A stretch of 64,000 bases of DNA, from NCBI GenBank assembly GCA_003184365.1, contig NKYR01000009.1:372001-436000 (forward strand), given 5' to 3'. The number at the start of each line of letters is the position of its first letter. Within the stretch, counting starts at the first letter, position 1. This document shows positions 32,138-44,502 of the stretch, piece after piece. The position numbers and the translations under genes were made by a program. The notes below the pieces were generated by a model. It saw only the letters and a program-made list of their open reading frames with translations, had not been told where the DNA came from and did not search any database. This stretch comes from Evernia prunastri (lineage: Eukaryota; Ascomycota; Lecanoromycetes; Lecanorales; Parmeliaceae).

Positions 32138-34316
32138 TCAGGTTGCGTTACTGCCGACCCCATTGCCCGCACTACCATCCTCAACGATGATCCTCCCCTC
32201 TACCCTGGGCGCAATGCCTTTAGTCCAATGCGGCAACTCCCACTCTGCACTCTTCTCCCCTACCATCCCGACATCCTTCCTCTCAATCCCCGCCAGATCC
32301 ATCCATCTCCTCGTGTAGACCCGGGCAATATGCATCTCCCTCCCCTTCTTCTCTTCCACGCTCCCGACGCTCCCGACGCTCGATGCCAGGCCGTCATAGT
32401 GGTGGTCTTTCTCGTCGTCGGTGTCGCTATCCACGAGTCTACCGTCCACGTCCGTTTTGGCTTTTTCGGCGTGGGCTTGGACATTGCCCTTGTGGTTGTG
32501 CTTGGGGGCCTTCTTGTGGGAGCTGGGCTCGTGCACTTTGCCGCCGGCGTGGAGACGGTCGTGCACGCCGCCCCAGTGCCGGTGCAGACTGGGCGACCAG
32601 CGCGCCCATTTGCCGAGGACTTTCAAGGACATGAAGTATTGCCGGAGCACCATGCTGATTAGTATGCCGTTCTCTTCGGAGACGATCTCTTCCGCGTCGC
32701 CACCTTCGCTGCGGACGAGAAGAGAGTCGTAGCCATCTTTGCCGCGGCTCATGTAGCCTCTCGTCGCCATGGTGTAGGACTGGTCGATTTTTAAAGGCTC
32801 TCCGTGGATTTTCGTCCAAACGACCCTGGATCCTGGGGCTAGGCTGGGGTTGTACGCAAATTGTATGTTTGAGACTTGTGGGAATCGACCCTCGAGTGCT
32901 GGGACTAAGCAGACGGAGTTCTCAAGCGCATCCAGTATCGCCTTCCCGTTGATCCGCAGGACGACGACTGGATCTTCGAAGGGGAAACAGTTGAGTATGT
33001 CTTTTAGAAGCAAGACGCCAGGAGGGTATATCTGGTCACCACGAACGGTGCCGGCCGCCATGAGAGTACAATCTGCATCGTAGTAGTGCCGCATTAGATC
33101 GCAGACGAAGTTGCCTATATTGCTCTCCTTCGTTCTGACAGTGGTAAAGCGGCCGTCTAATGGCACGGCTGTATATCCGATTGGTTTCTCAAGCTTGTGC
33201 CTCAGGCTCGACGTCAGCTTGTCAACAAGCTGGACTGTGGCTTCGTCCTCCGGAATCGAACGAGTGATGTCGCGACGGATGATATCGAAGTCCCAGCCCG
33301 GTTGACCATTTACTTTTCGGCGCGCTTCTATGTAGCTGAGCTGTTTGAAGTCGGTACCTGACCGGAGGACGTGAGTTCTGTTTATAACCTGATGGGCGTA
33401 GAAGTGGTCATGACCTCCTAAAATCAGATCAATCAGGCCTGGTGGTGTCTTTTCTGCTAGCTTGACATCGCTAGGCTCTCGTGCGTGCGTCAGAGCGATG
33501 ACTATCTGGGCGCCTTGGGCACGAAGTTCTGGTACGATTTCTTTCGCGGTTTCTGATGCAGACTTGTAGACCAAGTTTGGCGGCAGGGAGTTGATGGTCC
33601 CCAGCCTGGAATCTCAGCATCAACGACGGAAACGGTAAAAGGTATAATATATCTTGGGCTTACCACTCTCGCTCCCCAAGGCCAATCACGCCGATTTTAA
33701 TACAGTTTGAAGATTCTAACAATGCTGTCTTGTCGCAGCCTCCTAAAGCTTGGTTTTCTCCAAGACCAGGATCCAATATATTTGCTAGTAGCCAAGGAAA
33801 ATTGCACTGGGTTTTCAGGTGCCTGAATTGAGCCACGCCAAAGTCTAGATCATGATTCTGGCGGCAAATGGTGTCAGAGAAGCAAGAGGTGTGGTATATG
33901 AGCACGTGAAAGAGAAGGTTTTCGTACTCACACCCACGCACGCCACAGCCGTCTCCAGTTTATTCAAGATAGGCACCATGTGCCTACCTTTCGTCACTGA
34001 GCTCTCGAGGCTGGGATTGAAAGCATCTCCAGAGAACAGCGTCAATAGTTCGGGCTGATCCGCATAACGCGAATGTGAGCGATAGTAGTTCGCCACACTC
34101 TGAAAACGGGATATGCCGCCCACTGGTTCCGCCGAGCCAGCCCTACCACCTAATCAGCACAGTTTTCGTAGCAACTTTTTCGTGTATTTTTCCGAATATA
34201 ACCTACTCGATGTGGTAAACGTCATTGAAGTGCAGAAAGCGGAGATCTGGAGGACGTTCGTCTTGGTGACTTTGCCAAGTGACCGTTTTTGAATCTGGAG
34301 ACTCTTCACCAGACAT
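32138..34316 (-). CDS. 5'-nucleotidase / cyclic phosphodiesterase family metallophosphoesterase
   Basis: Two-domain phosphoesterase (metallophosphatase plus 5'-nucleotidase C-terminal domain) that dephosphorylates nucleotides. Minus-strand exons 34316-34207, 34142-33932, 33857-33664 and 33605-32138 give 660 residues. Metal-binding motifs run in order: FLHFNDVYHIE (exon 1), FSGDAFNPS, the GNHDLDFG motif formed across the second intron, then IALTHAREPS and LGGHDHFY. The C-terminal domain has ESNIGNFVCDLMR, GTVRGDQIYPPG, CFPFEDPVVVLRINGKAI and TRGYMSRGKDGYDSL. There is no signal peptide or GPI tail, unlike animal ecto-5'-nucleotidases, so a cytosolic place is likely. A His/Lys/Asp-rich insert (KAPKHNHKGNVQ, DSDTDDEKDHHYDG) lies near the C-terminus. 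Substrate not determined. Confidence 0.92.
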
Positions 34317-34836
34317 GTTATACTGATGGACCAGGTGGTATGAGTCGTTGGTGAATGGTTTTCAAAGCGCAAAGAAAGGCAAACATGATCCAAAAGTGGC
34401 GAAAAGGGATAGCAAACATTTTGGCGCGTTTGCCGCAGCCGCGAAGAGGAGAAGGAGGAGGAGGAGGAGGAAAAAGTACGGCGATAAAGTACTACTTTTA
34501 GCTAACAGAGTATCATAAGACATAATTTATAAGGCAAGATTCTAAACGCTTGCTTACACTTCAAATAGGTAGCGTTACAGTCATCATAATCTGAGGGAGT
34601 TTCGACTTTGACATTGGCCAGAGCATGGTTTGTAATTAGATCGGTCAAGAGTCAAGTCAAGAGTCAAGACTGGTCTAAAGTAATGGCTACGGGCTGACTC
34701 TCGTATTTCCATCCTAGTTTCTAAAGCGAGAGACTATAATAATAGGCTGTGTGGAAATATATGTGCTTCGCAAGTAAACCTCTTGGTCAAAAAACAGCAA
34801 AAAAATTTACGCTCTCACAGTTTAATTTGATGTATC
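34317..34836. other. Intergenic with (GGA)n run
   Basis: Upstream of the phosphoesterase and downstream of the transporter. It contains a purine (gga)n microsatellite at about 34447-34471; otherwise nothing recognisable. Confidence 0.5.
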
Positions 34837-36486
34837 TCATGATCCATTGCCCAGCAACGGTTGAGACTCCCCATCGTCTTTCTCGCCTTTGGGCATTCCA
34901 CGGAAGTCGCCTTTGTAAACTTTCAGCACACTCCAAGATCCGCGCTCCTTAGCTTCGTCAAAGAAACCTTGGTTTTCTTCAAAAGATCTGCCACCAGTCT
35001 CTGGAGAGTAGACCTGCAAACAACTCTTAGTAACTTCTGGTGAGAGTCGGCTCTGGAAAACAGCTTACCCAGGTCCACCATGCGGCAAAGAGATTAGTGA
35101 CTGCAAAGACCAAGAACAGCCAGTAGTTCAAATTGTTGAATCCAATAGGTGTAAGCAGAGTCACCGCAAAGTTGGCAAGTCCCCAGATGATGACAGAAAT
35201 GGCTGAGCCCTGAGCGCGGGACGTTGAGGGGAAAATCTCCGTTGGGATCAACCAAGGCTGAGTCAGCCAGCCAATGCCAAATACTCCTGTCGCCATGTAG
35301 AGGACAACGCTACCCACGATAGCGATCGGCATATCGGGTATATTAAGGTTGTCGGCGTTTTGCGCAAGACCTCCAAGCAGGGTAAGGATCAAGAAGGATG
35401 TTGCCATTCCAAAAGCTCCACTAACCATCATTACGCGCCTGCCCACACGATCGATAAGTAGCCAGGCAAAAGTCATCAGGAAGAAGTAGGAGATGTAGTT
35501 GCCCTGGGTGAGATATTCCGAAACGGAGACGCCCAAGCCCAGGAGTTCAAAAATCTGTGGACCGTACACACTCACGGCGCCATAGCCAGTCAATGCCTGA
35601 TTGACTTGGCCCATGACGGTCACCATTGTCGGGTGAAACTGCTTGCTTCCAGGCCATATCATATCATTGTAGCCGATGGCGTGACTTGATTCTTCTTCAT
35701 GAGCCTTTTGGAGCTCATCGAACTTCTCCTTCATATCCTCTTCTCCATAGATGTCAGTCAGAGCTGATTTAGCGTCGTCCTCTTTTCCATGGAAGATGAA
35801 CCACCGGGGCGTCTCCGGGAGGCGGTAAATGAAGGATAGGAGCAGGACAGGGTAGATCTGCATAGCAATGATGGGTATACGCCAAGCTGGTATTTGTTAG
35901 CTGGGACTTTTTGCATTGACTAAGGGTACACACCCCATTGATTATCTTTCCCAAGGCCATTAGTGACACCAAGATTGATGGCGAAGGCCATGTTAAGACC
36001 AAAGATATTGGACTGGAACTCCTTGGCCAAAGCTTCTCCTCGTCCTCCCTCTGAATTCAACTCAGACGAGTAGACCGGAATGACAGCATCGATGCCACCA
36101 ACGCCTAAGCCCATGATGACGCGTCCGAGAAACATCACAGTCATTGCCCCCTTACTGTAGCCCAAACCGGCAACGAACATGAGGAGATTTCCCAGAGATG
36201 TAACTGCCAAACAAGCAAAGATACTCGGCTTTCGTCCTCCCCTGTCTGCCAGTAGGCTCGCGAAGACAGCTCCGACTGCACAGCCGAGGTAGTAAACAGA
36301 GACGATGACACCGACAAGGGGATCTTCCTCACTGATGCCCATGGTATCTAGGTAGTCATAATTGGTGTTGATAAGGGACATCATACCCTGGTCATAGCCA
36401 TAGAGGGCGATGGCCGTGGCGGAGAAGAGTACGATCTCTTTCTTCTTGTCCATGAGGGCCTCGGTGAAGATCTTAGGAGATATCAT
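34837..36486 (-). CDS. MFS sugar porter (SP family)
   Basis: Plasma-membrane proton-coupled or facilitative sugar transporter with 12 predicted membrane segments. Minus-strand exons 36486-35935, 35887-35069 and 35013-34837 give 515 residues. Family motifs: GYDQGMMS in TM1, ADRGGRKPS after TM2, GRVIMGLGVGG with VPVYSSEL in TM4-5, YRLPETPRWF before the central loop, DRVGRRVMM after TM8, and WLIPTEIFP with RAQGSA in TM10. The usual PETKG signature after TM12 is here YSPETGGRSFEE. The second intron falls just before this signature, so correct splicing decides the C-terminus. Substrate cannot be read from sequence; hexose, pentose or disaccharide are all possible. Confidence 0.92.
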
Positions 36487-36960
36487 GTTGGCGGTAATTG
36501 CTGGAGAAGGCTCGTCTTTTGAGACGTATGCTCAATGCCTCTGTTTGAGACCTGTGCAAATGATGTAGATGAGGAAATGCTAAGGCTCAGCAAGCCATTC
36601 AGTGTTACTTATACATAAAGACTGTAGCTGAAAATTTCTTCAGTAGTCACTCCGCGAAACAAGTCGACCCACTCTTGACATAATAACAATAAAGTAACAA
36701 TAAACTCAGCGGCCGAGGGAAGAGCTCGGCGAGGGGCGGGCTGCGGGGCACCGGGGTCACGAGGCTATCTTAATTCTTGAACCCTAAAGTAAAAACGAGG
36801 GTATAGCCGGAAACTGATTAGTCATCTATTTCCGTGAAGCTTGGCGAGGACCAATCCAATATCCAACACTTTTAAACCACTTCATTACCACTACAGACAA
36901 TCGTCTGTATGGGCATCATTTCCTTTGTCTTGACACCATTTGACTATCACTAATACAAAT
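36487..36960. other. Divergent promoter region between MFS porter and WW protein genes
   Basis: The two genes are divergent with starts 474 bases apart, so this stretch should contain both promoters. No strong TATA box; a pyrimidine-rich leader precedes the ATG at 36961. Confidence 0.45.
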
Positions 36961-37773
36961 ATGTCATCCACCAAGCCCTCAGTCGGACCAGCCGGTGAGG
37001 ACATCAGAACTCGGGCCGAAGCTGCGGAACCTTCACCTGGCCGCGGAGAAGATGAGGCGCGGGGGCCACATGAGGTGGAGAATACGGGACTAGAGACCCC
37101 TCACAGAGATTTTGCATCTACTACAGCCGCTCCACCATTGCCCGAAGAGCAGGGGGAGACTGCACCTCCTCTGCCGGCGGAAGCACCACCTGTAGAAGAT
37201 GATGGCTGGGACCCTGTTTGGGATGACACTGCCCAAGCCTACTACTTCTATAACCGTTTCACTCAGCAGTCACAATGGACCAATCCTCGCGTACCGGATG
37301 TCCCGCAGCCTGCAGCACCAGGCGTGGGCAACTACGATAGAATAACAGACAGAGCACCGGGAACCGAAGACCTACCATCAGCACCACAGCGACCATATGG
37401 AGGATACGACCCTGCGATACATGGCGACTACGACCCCACTGCTTCCTATGCCCAGGAACAACAGGCACCGGAAGATGGTCCTGGACAGCCTGCTGATCCT
37501 GCTGCTATCTATACGGCGACTGGGGTCTTTAATCGGTTCACGGGGAAGTGGCAGCCTCATGACATCAATCCGGAGAACCATAATGATGAGAATAAGAGCA
37601 AGCGGCAGATGAGTGCTTTCTTTGACGTAGATGCCGCGGCGAATAGTCACAATGGGAAAAGTTTGAAGGCGGAGAGGAGTGGAAAGAAGTTGAGCAAGCA
37701 AGAGTTGAAGGCTTTTAAGGAGAAGAGGAAAGAGAAGAAAGAGGAAAAAAGGCGAGCTTGGTTACGCGACTGA
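36961..37773 (+). CDS. WW-domain protein with a basic C-terminus
   Basis: Predicted nuclear or cytosolic adaptor. An intronless frame from the ATG at 36961 encodes 270 residues. A single WW domain (WDPVWDDTAQAYYFYNRF, then QQSQWTNPRVP, about residues 82-112) contains both signature tryptophans and should bind proline-rich ligands. Flanking regions are Pro/Ala/Glu-rich and Gly/Tyr-rich (RPYGGYDPAIHGDYDPT). A conserved-looking block (IYTATGVFNRFTGKWQPHDINPENH) and a Lys/Glu/Arg-rich helix end the protein (KLSKQELKAFKEKRKEKK), which could be a nuclear localisation or RNA-binding tail. The domain layout suggests a splicing- or transcription-related role, but this is inference. Confidence 0.85.
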   Translation: MSSTKPSVGPAGEDIRTRAEAAEPSPGRGEDEARGPHEVENTGLETPHRDFASTTAAPPLPEEQGETAPPLPAEAPPVEDDGWDPVWDDTAQAYYFYNRFTQQSQWTNPRVPDVPQPAAPGVGNYDRITDRAPGTEDLPSAPQRPYGGYDPAIHGDYDPTASYAQEQQAPEDGPGQPADPAAIYTATGVFNRFTGKWQPHDINPENHNDENKSKRQMSAFFDVDAAANSHNGKSLKAERSGKKLSKQELKAFKEKRKEKKEEKRRAWLRD

Positions 37774-38000
37774 TCCGTCGCTCATGGATGTGACATGACT
37801 TGTACATATACCGTTGAGGAGTAAGGGCATCTGTCCCAATGCTCTCGGCCTGCTATTGGCCTGGTGGCCTTGATCCTGGGAGAAATCCATCTTCAGGATT
37901 TTGTAACATGGACTTAATAAATTCTTACAAGAACCTCTCGCCGTCCAAAATGTAAAGACTGGTTCCTATACCTTAAGATGACACGACTATCATATTGTGT

Positions 38001-38017
38001 GGGGGGGGGGGGGGGGG
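38001..38017 (+). repeat. Poly-G run (17 G)
   Basis: A 17-base G homopolymer lies 73 bases before the start of the ankyrin-repeat gene. Its length is probably variable or uncertain in the assembly. Confidence 0.8.
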
Positions 38018-38089
38018 TGGTCCTTTGGAGCTTCGGGGTTTCTACCTTCCACCTCCAACCATCACAAAACGAACACTTCCACCCGCAAA

Positions 38090-38732
38090 ATGCCGACCGC
38101 AACCCTCCCCACCCTCACCACTGACCAAATCGATGATCTCCTCTACCTAGCCCGCCTCGGCGAGACCGCCGACCTCCAAGCCGGCGTCGACCTCTTCGCC
38201 AAGACCCTCTCCACCACTCCCGGAACAATCCTCACAGCAGCCGTCGACAAAGATAGCGGCAACGGCCTTTTGCACATGGCGGCCGCAAACGGGCACACAG
38301 GTACGCTCTGCCGGAGGAAAAAATAAGGAACGTCTCGTAGCCAGACCATGCTAACAAATGCCCCACCCAGCTACCTTGAAGGACCTCCTCGCCCTCCCAT
38401 CCTCCACCCATGCCCTCTCCCTCAACCTCCAAAACGCATCCGGCAACACGCCCCTCCACTGGGGCGCGCTCAACGGCCACTTGCCCGCCGTCAAGCTCCT
38501 CGTCGAAGCCGGGGCGGATCCGACGGTCATCAACAAGGCGGGGAAAGACGCGGTGTTCGAAGCCGAGGTCAACGACAAGAACGAGGTCGCGGCCTGGCTG
38601 CTCACGGAGGGAAAGGGGCTGCAGAGTGCGGCTGGCGGTGGGGGTCTGGAGACGGGGGCAGAGGGGGCGGAGGGGGAGGCTGGGGTGGAAGGGCAGCTGG
38701 AGGAGGTTATGGAGGGGGGGAGAGACGGATGA
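38090..38732 (+). CDS. Small ankyrin-repeat protein, Yar1-like
   Basis: Exons 38090-38300 and 38371-38732 give 190 residues. It contains about three ankyrin units (GNGLLHMAAANGHTATLKDLL, GNTPLHWGALNGHLPAVKLL, GADPTVINKAGKDAVFEAEV), matching in size and layout the yeast protein Yar1, a dedicated chaperone of ribosomal protein uS3 that works in small-subunit assembly. The C-terminal 60 residues are Gly/Glu-rich and acidic, as in Yar1 relatives. The intron splits the first repeat at GHT/A. Orthology is inferred from size and architecture, not from search. Confidence 0.8.
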
Positions 38733-40970
38733 GGTGGCGTGAGCTAGGAGGTCGAGAGTGAGAGGTTACGTCGAGGGAGAGGGATCGCGGTGCCTGGAGA
38801 TCGAGTGCCTGGAGATGGGAATCGAGCTACGCTTCTCTACGATACTGGGCTGCTCCTCGCTCAGGTCGGCAACGCGACAGTGCCGAAAGACAGAGAGTAT
38901 TGGAAGGTCATAAAGCCCGCTTACGCACACCACTGCCAGCAATAAGGAGGACGGAGTGGCTTGCAGCTTGATACGCTATAGGGTCTCTACAATCGGGTGC
39001 CGCGATATCCTGACTGCAAAGCCTACGGCTCTTCGAAGTTAGAGAATTGCGGCTCTGCGAACTGATCGGGAGGCCGTGGGCGAGGAAGCTACCAAACTCT
39101 TCCAGCAGGGCGTCGATTCATCGATGCATGGTATATTAAGAGTTATAACTTGCGTCTCGGGGTGTGCTGTGCCGGTTTTTAAGACGGCGCTCTGATATTA
39201 GAGCCTCAAAGCGCAAGACCTGATTGCCGATGGTATCACGGGGTAAGTCTCGACACATTGCGACTCCTGCGGAGGGTCGGATTAGGTCTGGCCAGAGGCT
39301 CAGAATATCATGAAGTCTTTCACTCAATGAGAGACTAACGATGCCCATTACTCTCCCGGGCACTCAACGTGGAATCGTCGAGAAGGGTTTCCACCCCAAC
39401 CTATTAGCAGCAAGCTGCAACATATCTCAGAGTCGTCCCTCCATTGTCAAAGGAATTCTCATCTTGTGTGCCTCGCGGGCATTCCCGATGACGGAGCCCT
39501 CGTACTCCTAGATGAATGCGCTTGTGGGCACCCACGTTGGTCGATTCCAAAGGCCTTGCTCCAGCTTGGGAATGTTCCCAGCGTCCCCTCATCTACAGCT
39601 AGCGATGCTACTCGAGCCGCTATGGCGGATCTTGATCGTTTAGCATCGGTCTCTTCGATCCCTACTTTCAGTCTTCCAGTGCCACTGTCAGTGAACTCTG
39701 AGCCGTACTTTGGGTCCCATTGTTAGGCTGGAAGCATACAGCGGCATTACGATACAGACTGGGTCCTTTTTATGGTCTTCGGGTCCAGAGTGTTCTAGGG
39801 GGGCGGGCTTGACCTCGTGCTTGTTGATATCGTTGTCGCAGGATACATGACTGAGACGAGGAGAGCCTTTGTGGAAGGTGGACGGCAAGGGGCTGATAGA
39901 TTGCATTTCATACATGCATCATTGTCTTTTTGGAAATGGTGAGCTCAATGCTATCACCGTTTTGATACTTGAGCGTATGCGTTACTGTAATTCGATCTCG
40001 AAGCAGGAAAGAATCTGGGACAATTAATCTGGGACCGAAATAGTTAAGGTAACCAATGCGCCTTGGCAGCTACCTATTTTTAGAAGATATACTAGTCCCT
40101 GCGTAGTGCTAGCCTGAGTTCCGTCCGCCTCAACCCAAGTAACAGAACAGCCGACACTTCCTCTCTTATTTTATACTGTACTGTTTCGTCAAGGATTCGG
40201 ATTTACACTTACCTATGTTGCATTGTTTCAGACTTCAATCTGGCAAGTTGGTACCATCAGGACATCCATCCAAGCAGCAGAGTGCCAGGCACCAGACACC
40301 AGAGCCTCTACCAAGCATGTAGTACCTCGTCAATCTCTCTTGGGCCCTTGGCTCCCGTGAGCTGTATCTCATCAAGCGCTCCTTTCCCCCGTCTCATCGC
40401 TTTGCGTAGAGGAGTAACATCAGATACGGGAATCACATCACATGGGTAACAACGGCCAGCCTTTGGATTTTTTGATTGGTAGCCAATGTACCCAAAATGC
40501 CTGAGAGCCTTCTCTAGCCTTCAAGGCTGTGCCCGAATCCTGCTCCGTTTCGGCTCAGCCCATTAGCCTAGCCATTCAAAACACACCAAATTATGCACGG
40601 CTATCCCACACGAGGCTCAAACCGTTCTGATGCCGTCTCGAGTTGACTGCGACGGTCTTATCGACGATGCAGATCAAACGAGCTGATTGGCCTCATACAT
40701 CTGTCGTGCAGGAGATTCTGCTTGGGGAAGGAGCTGCGGTGGGGGCTGTGTCTTGTTGTCACTATGTTGTATGCATATATTATACTGACCCTCGATACCT
40801 GATCCTTTCATTCTTCTTCTCGCGCACTGTCTCACTACTTCTATCACAAGACTTGAGACGTATATCATCTCAGTCCGAACAGCATCTATATATACCAATC
40901 GCCAGCCGACCTCACCGAGCACGAAGCACCCCAGCCCTTGCCTATCCCTCCCTCACAAGCTCTCGCCGCT
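38733..40970. other. Intergenic, no supported gene
   Basis: About 2.2 kb with only short frames on both strands. A plus-strand frame at 39466-39726 (with ALVLLDECACGHPRW) starts at a non-ATG codon and has no partner exon that I could find. TATA-like tatatata lies around 40888, upstream of the next gene. Confidence 0.45.
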
Positions 40971-41596
40971 ATGTCTATCCTCTCCAACCCTCGAACCCTC
41001 TACTTCACCCGCATCGCCCAGCTGCTCCTCGGCGTCGGTTTCCTCATCCTCATCTGCTACTCTGGCGTTCATCGCGGCTGGTGGACTTCCATCAATGGCT
41101 CCCTCGCCGTCGGTGTCATAGCTTCCATCTTCACTTTCGCTCTTACGCTACATAGCCTCGTCACACACCACCTGAAAAGCAATCCCTTCTCTGGAGGTTC
41201 TGCCACACGGACGATAATGAGACTGGCAGCGGAGGCGCTGGTATTCCTGCTGTGGATTGCGACGGCCGTGCTGATGCTCAGACCCAAGGGGGGATGTCCG
41301 GATGAGAAAACACCGGACCATTATCCGGTGCATATTCCCAAGGATGGCGACGGGTTGAACGTGTGCGCAACAAGTGATAGGACCTTTCATTTGTGGACCG
41401 ATCAACCGAGGACGGAATGGAACGTGGCGGTCGCTTTTGATTTCGTTGAGATGTGAGTCTTGATCTCTTTTCCAATGGTACGTGGTACGTATGGAGGCTG
41501 ATTTGGGGGAACAGTGTCGCCTTCATCCTCTCCGCATTGCTGGTCTTCAAGGACGACAGGGCGAGCAAGGTCTCGGGTGGGACGAGCTATGCTTGA
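40971..41596 (+). CDS. Small four-helix membrane protein, MARVEL-like
   Basis: Exons 40971-41452 and 41515-41596 give 187 residues. Four hydrophobic segments are visible: residues about 12-33 (IAQLLLGVGFLILICYSG), 43-63 (LAVGVIASIFTFALTLHSL), 83-103 (LAAEALVFLLWIATAVLML) and the last one split by the intron (AVAFDFVEMIVAFILSALLVF). This spacing, the short N-terminus and the extracellular loop between helices 3 and 4 with two cysteines (GGCPDEK, NVCATSD) resemble fungal MARVEL-domain proteins of the plasma membrane. Start at the ATG at 40971; the frame is open for 11 more codons without ATG. Exact role unknown. Confidence 0.78.
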
Positions 41597-43691
41597 GAGC
41601 TAGACTTGTCGGCTATTAGACAGTGACATAAGGAGAAGGCTTTGGTGCGAGGGGGACGAGTGAGTATGAGATCTCGTCACAAGGGGTGGACTTTACGACA
41701 TAATGCCATTGGGATGAAATATACTCGGGATACCCTGCAGTTCGATGTATTATATTACCTGCGTTTTGGTGTTCTTTTTGCTAGACTGTCTCTAGGTGGC
41801 CTTGTGACCTTGCTTTTGCGCTTTTGCTACTCTCTCTCTCTCCGTCTCACACACACACACCGTCATCTTCCTACACCTGCAACCTGCAACCTTGCAACCC
41901 GTGCCATAGCACCAGCACATCCCTAATGTTCCCTCCACCCATTGCGTGCGGACTCAGCTCTCCCATCCTTCTCTCGGTTGCTTTGCCAAAGCCATCAGAT
42001 TGCCTTCGCGCCTTCGCATGAAAAAGCGCCGGCCCTTGTTCGTAACGTCTCTGGTCATTTCGGGATCGCATTCGTTGAGGTTTTTAATGTCGTGGATGGG
42101 GAGCCGGGGCTTGCTCCTTCTCCTTCTGACGACTGCACGGGGCACGGACGTCCCCGAGTTGCGCAGAGCGTATTCGGCTCGCGTATTGGAAAGGAGAGGA
42201 GCGGGGGCGCTCGAGCTGCCGCTGGGGGGGTTCTGATCGGGTATAGTGAGGATGGCAGTTGATGTTGATGGGGGAATCTGGAATGTGCACTCGTGCGGTG
42301 AGAAGGGGTTTGGGGTGGTGAGATCGTGGAACGGGGCATGGACGTGAGGCGAAAAGCACGCATACGAGGTTCGGGGAGTGAGAGGGCAGGAGGGTGTATA
42401 AATATGTGTGGTATAGTACAGTGTGTTCATGCAGTTTTGCTCATGCTCCGACAGGCAGGCATGGGTTGGGAGTTTTTTTTAACCAGTCGATCATTCTCCG
42501 CATTATCCCCCCCGCCCCCTTTCTCTGGCGCCAGTGGAGAGTGGTCTGTCCCTCCTGACGTTTTACACCACCCCTCCCCCCCCCNTGCCTTTCGCTGCGC
42601 TTCATAGGGCTGTCTCTGCTAGTGCTAGCTTCATCCTCGTACTATTTATATATTTGAAGTTTCATGTGACTGACGATCAAAATAGGAGTCTCTTTTTTTC
42701 GGGGTCAAATGCATGCCCATTCTTTTCCCATCCTTTTGCTCCTTTTGCTTCTGCTCTTTACTGCTTCTTTCCCCACTCAACCACAGCATTGCCACATGAA
42801 GGTGCTACAGGACCTTCAATATATTATTGAGCGCAACTGGTCGGTCAAAAAGAATACCTGACGACTAGCCTACTCCGAGGATACTCCTGTCAAGATAGCA
42901 GGTATCGGCATTATTATCTCAGCTTCCTCAAGGTTTCTACCGTATAGCATTACTCATACTGCTAAATACATACTGTGCAACATCAGATCCCTTAACACTC
43001 ATATGTCTTTCGTAGTCTCGACTAAACCAGAACTCTCATTTGGCAGGTCGTTCATCTTTGAGTTATACGGAACCTCACGAATAGTGTAATCAAAGTCTTT
43101 AGAAAGTAGATTGACAGGCAACGGGTACGAGGCTTCCTGAGCTCGAGTCAGCTCAAAGGTCGATACATTGGATTCATACGTACGATCTCTGTCATGCTGG
43201 GAGGCCACCGTTCGTGATCAGTCGATCGATAAGTATAATACCTTCCATTTCTGCGGATGATCAATGCAACGTCTGCGTGACATAATCGCGCTAGCTGATC
43301 TGCCTTTTATTTAATTTGATTTCCTTTTGGTGAACTGCTGCGGTTTCGCTTTTGCTGCCTAAGGCATTTTCAACCTTTCCTACTAGTTCACAACCTCCTT
43401 AGCAGAGAACGGGCGGGGGAACATTTTCAAGACGAGCATTAACATATCTCTAAATTTCTTGATCCACTTTTGAATCCTTTATCTTGCCTTCCTCGCTCTT
43501 CGGTGCTCCATTTTTGGACATCCCTCCCCCCCTCCCCCCAGCTCCAACTTCGGTCCCCTTTCTACCCTCCGATTTTGGCGCTAAGATAGTAGAGACACTC
43601 TCTGATTTCCTAATTTGTCTTTAAAAGGCTATACATTCTGAGATAATGTATCAACTCGATATTATTTACTACTTAGAGGCGAGAATCAGCA
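41597..43691. other. Intergenic crossing an assembly gap
   Basis: Contains a C-run ending at the N at 42585. Overlapping frames on both strands at 41942-42430 are Pro/Ser-rich and unconvincing. After the gap, 42586-43691 holds no recognised gene and may be the 5' part of the LINE fragment that follows. Confidence 0.45.
42585..42585. other. Assembly gap (single N after poly-C)
   Basis: An N follows a run of C. With the N at 44374 it bounds a 1788-base island whose placement depends on scaffolding. Confidence 0.8.
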
Positions 43692-44373
43692 ATGAGGGGA
43701 GACGTCGCAGTCGACGGCGAAAATGGCAGCGGCGACGCGGCGGAGCGCGCCCCTTCTACGTGTCGCGATACGACAACAACAACAACAACAACGCAGAGGA
43801 CGGTGGAAGACAACAATGAAGTAGGAGACTACGCGAAAGCATTGAAAAAGACAGCAGTGGATGGTATAAAAGCTATGGAAGCTTTGGAACTGGAGGAGAT
43901 GCACCGAATGACACCTCATGGCTTGAAAGCTGCCCGCGTGGCGTTAGGAGCCGTACTAGGATACATCAACAGCTCAGAGAAACGAATCGAAACACTGGAA
44001 AATGAGGTAAAGACCCTCAAGACACGTGATGCAACAGGCTCTCAGCCAATTAAGAGTTGGGCAAAGGTCGTTGGCGGGGAGGCCCCCCCTGCGACGAGAC
44101 ATACAGAGACAAACCCTCCTCCCCCTTCCTTGATCAACAATGCCAAAGCAAAGCAAATGACAGTAAGGCTCAACGATGCCAACATCAGAACGCAGATGGC
44201 AAAAGCGACAAGTTCCCAACTGGTCACAATGTTCAAGAATGGCGGCTGCTCAGCAGCAGATTCAATTATCGCAGCACGGAGAACGGCACGAGCGGATGTC
44301 ATTCTCCTTATGGAAAGTGTAGAGGCTAGGAAAGAACTCGAAGCAGCAAACGAATGGGTTAAGAGCGTCACCC
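43692..44373 (+). mobile_element. LINE-type retrotransposon ORF1 (gag-like) fragment, cut by a gap
   Basis: A frame from the ATG at 43692 runs 227 codons to the N at 44374. It encodes a threonine/acid-rich N-terminus, a coiled-coil segment (SSEKRIETLENEVKTLKT), then SWAKVVGG and a C-terminal block (VRLNDANIRTQM, IIAARRTARADVILLMES, RKELEAANEWVKSV). This block matches the layout of ORF1 proteins of Tad-type non-LTR retrotransposons, in which an RNA-binding fold precedes zinc knuckles. The zinc knuckles and the reverse transcriptase are missing because the contig ends. The sequence after the gap is unrelated. Confidence 0.6.
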
Positions 44374-44374
44374 N
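44374..44374. other. Assembly gap (single N within poly-C)
   Basis: Interrupts the LINE ORF1 frame. Length of missing sequence unknown. Confidence 0.85.
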
Positions 44375-44502
44375 CCCCCCCCCCTCCTCGCCCACAACAC
44401 AAAAAACCTTCAAAACTCAGGAACGCAAAATTACCACCATATGCATCCCCCACAGCCATTCCCATCTCCATCCACCTCCGTCTTCGCCTCCACCTCCCCC
44501 AT

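Noticed and set aside
41954..42430. 158-aa minus frame with ATG
   Set aside because: Pro/Ser/Thr-rich with overlapping frames of similar length on the other strand; no family, splice or promoter evidence.
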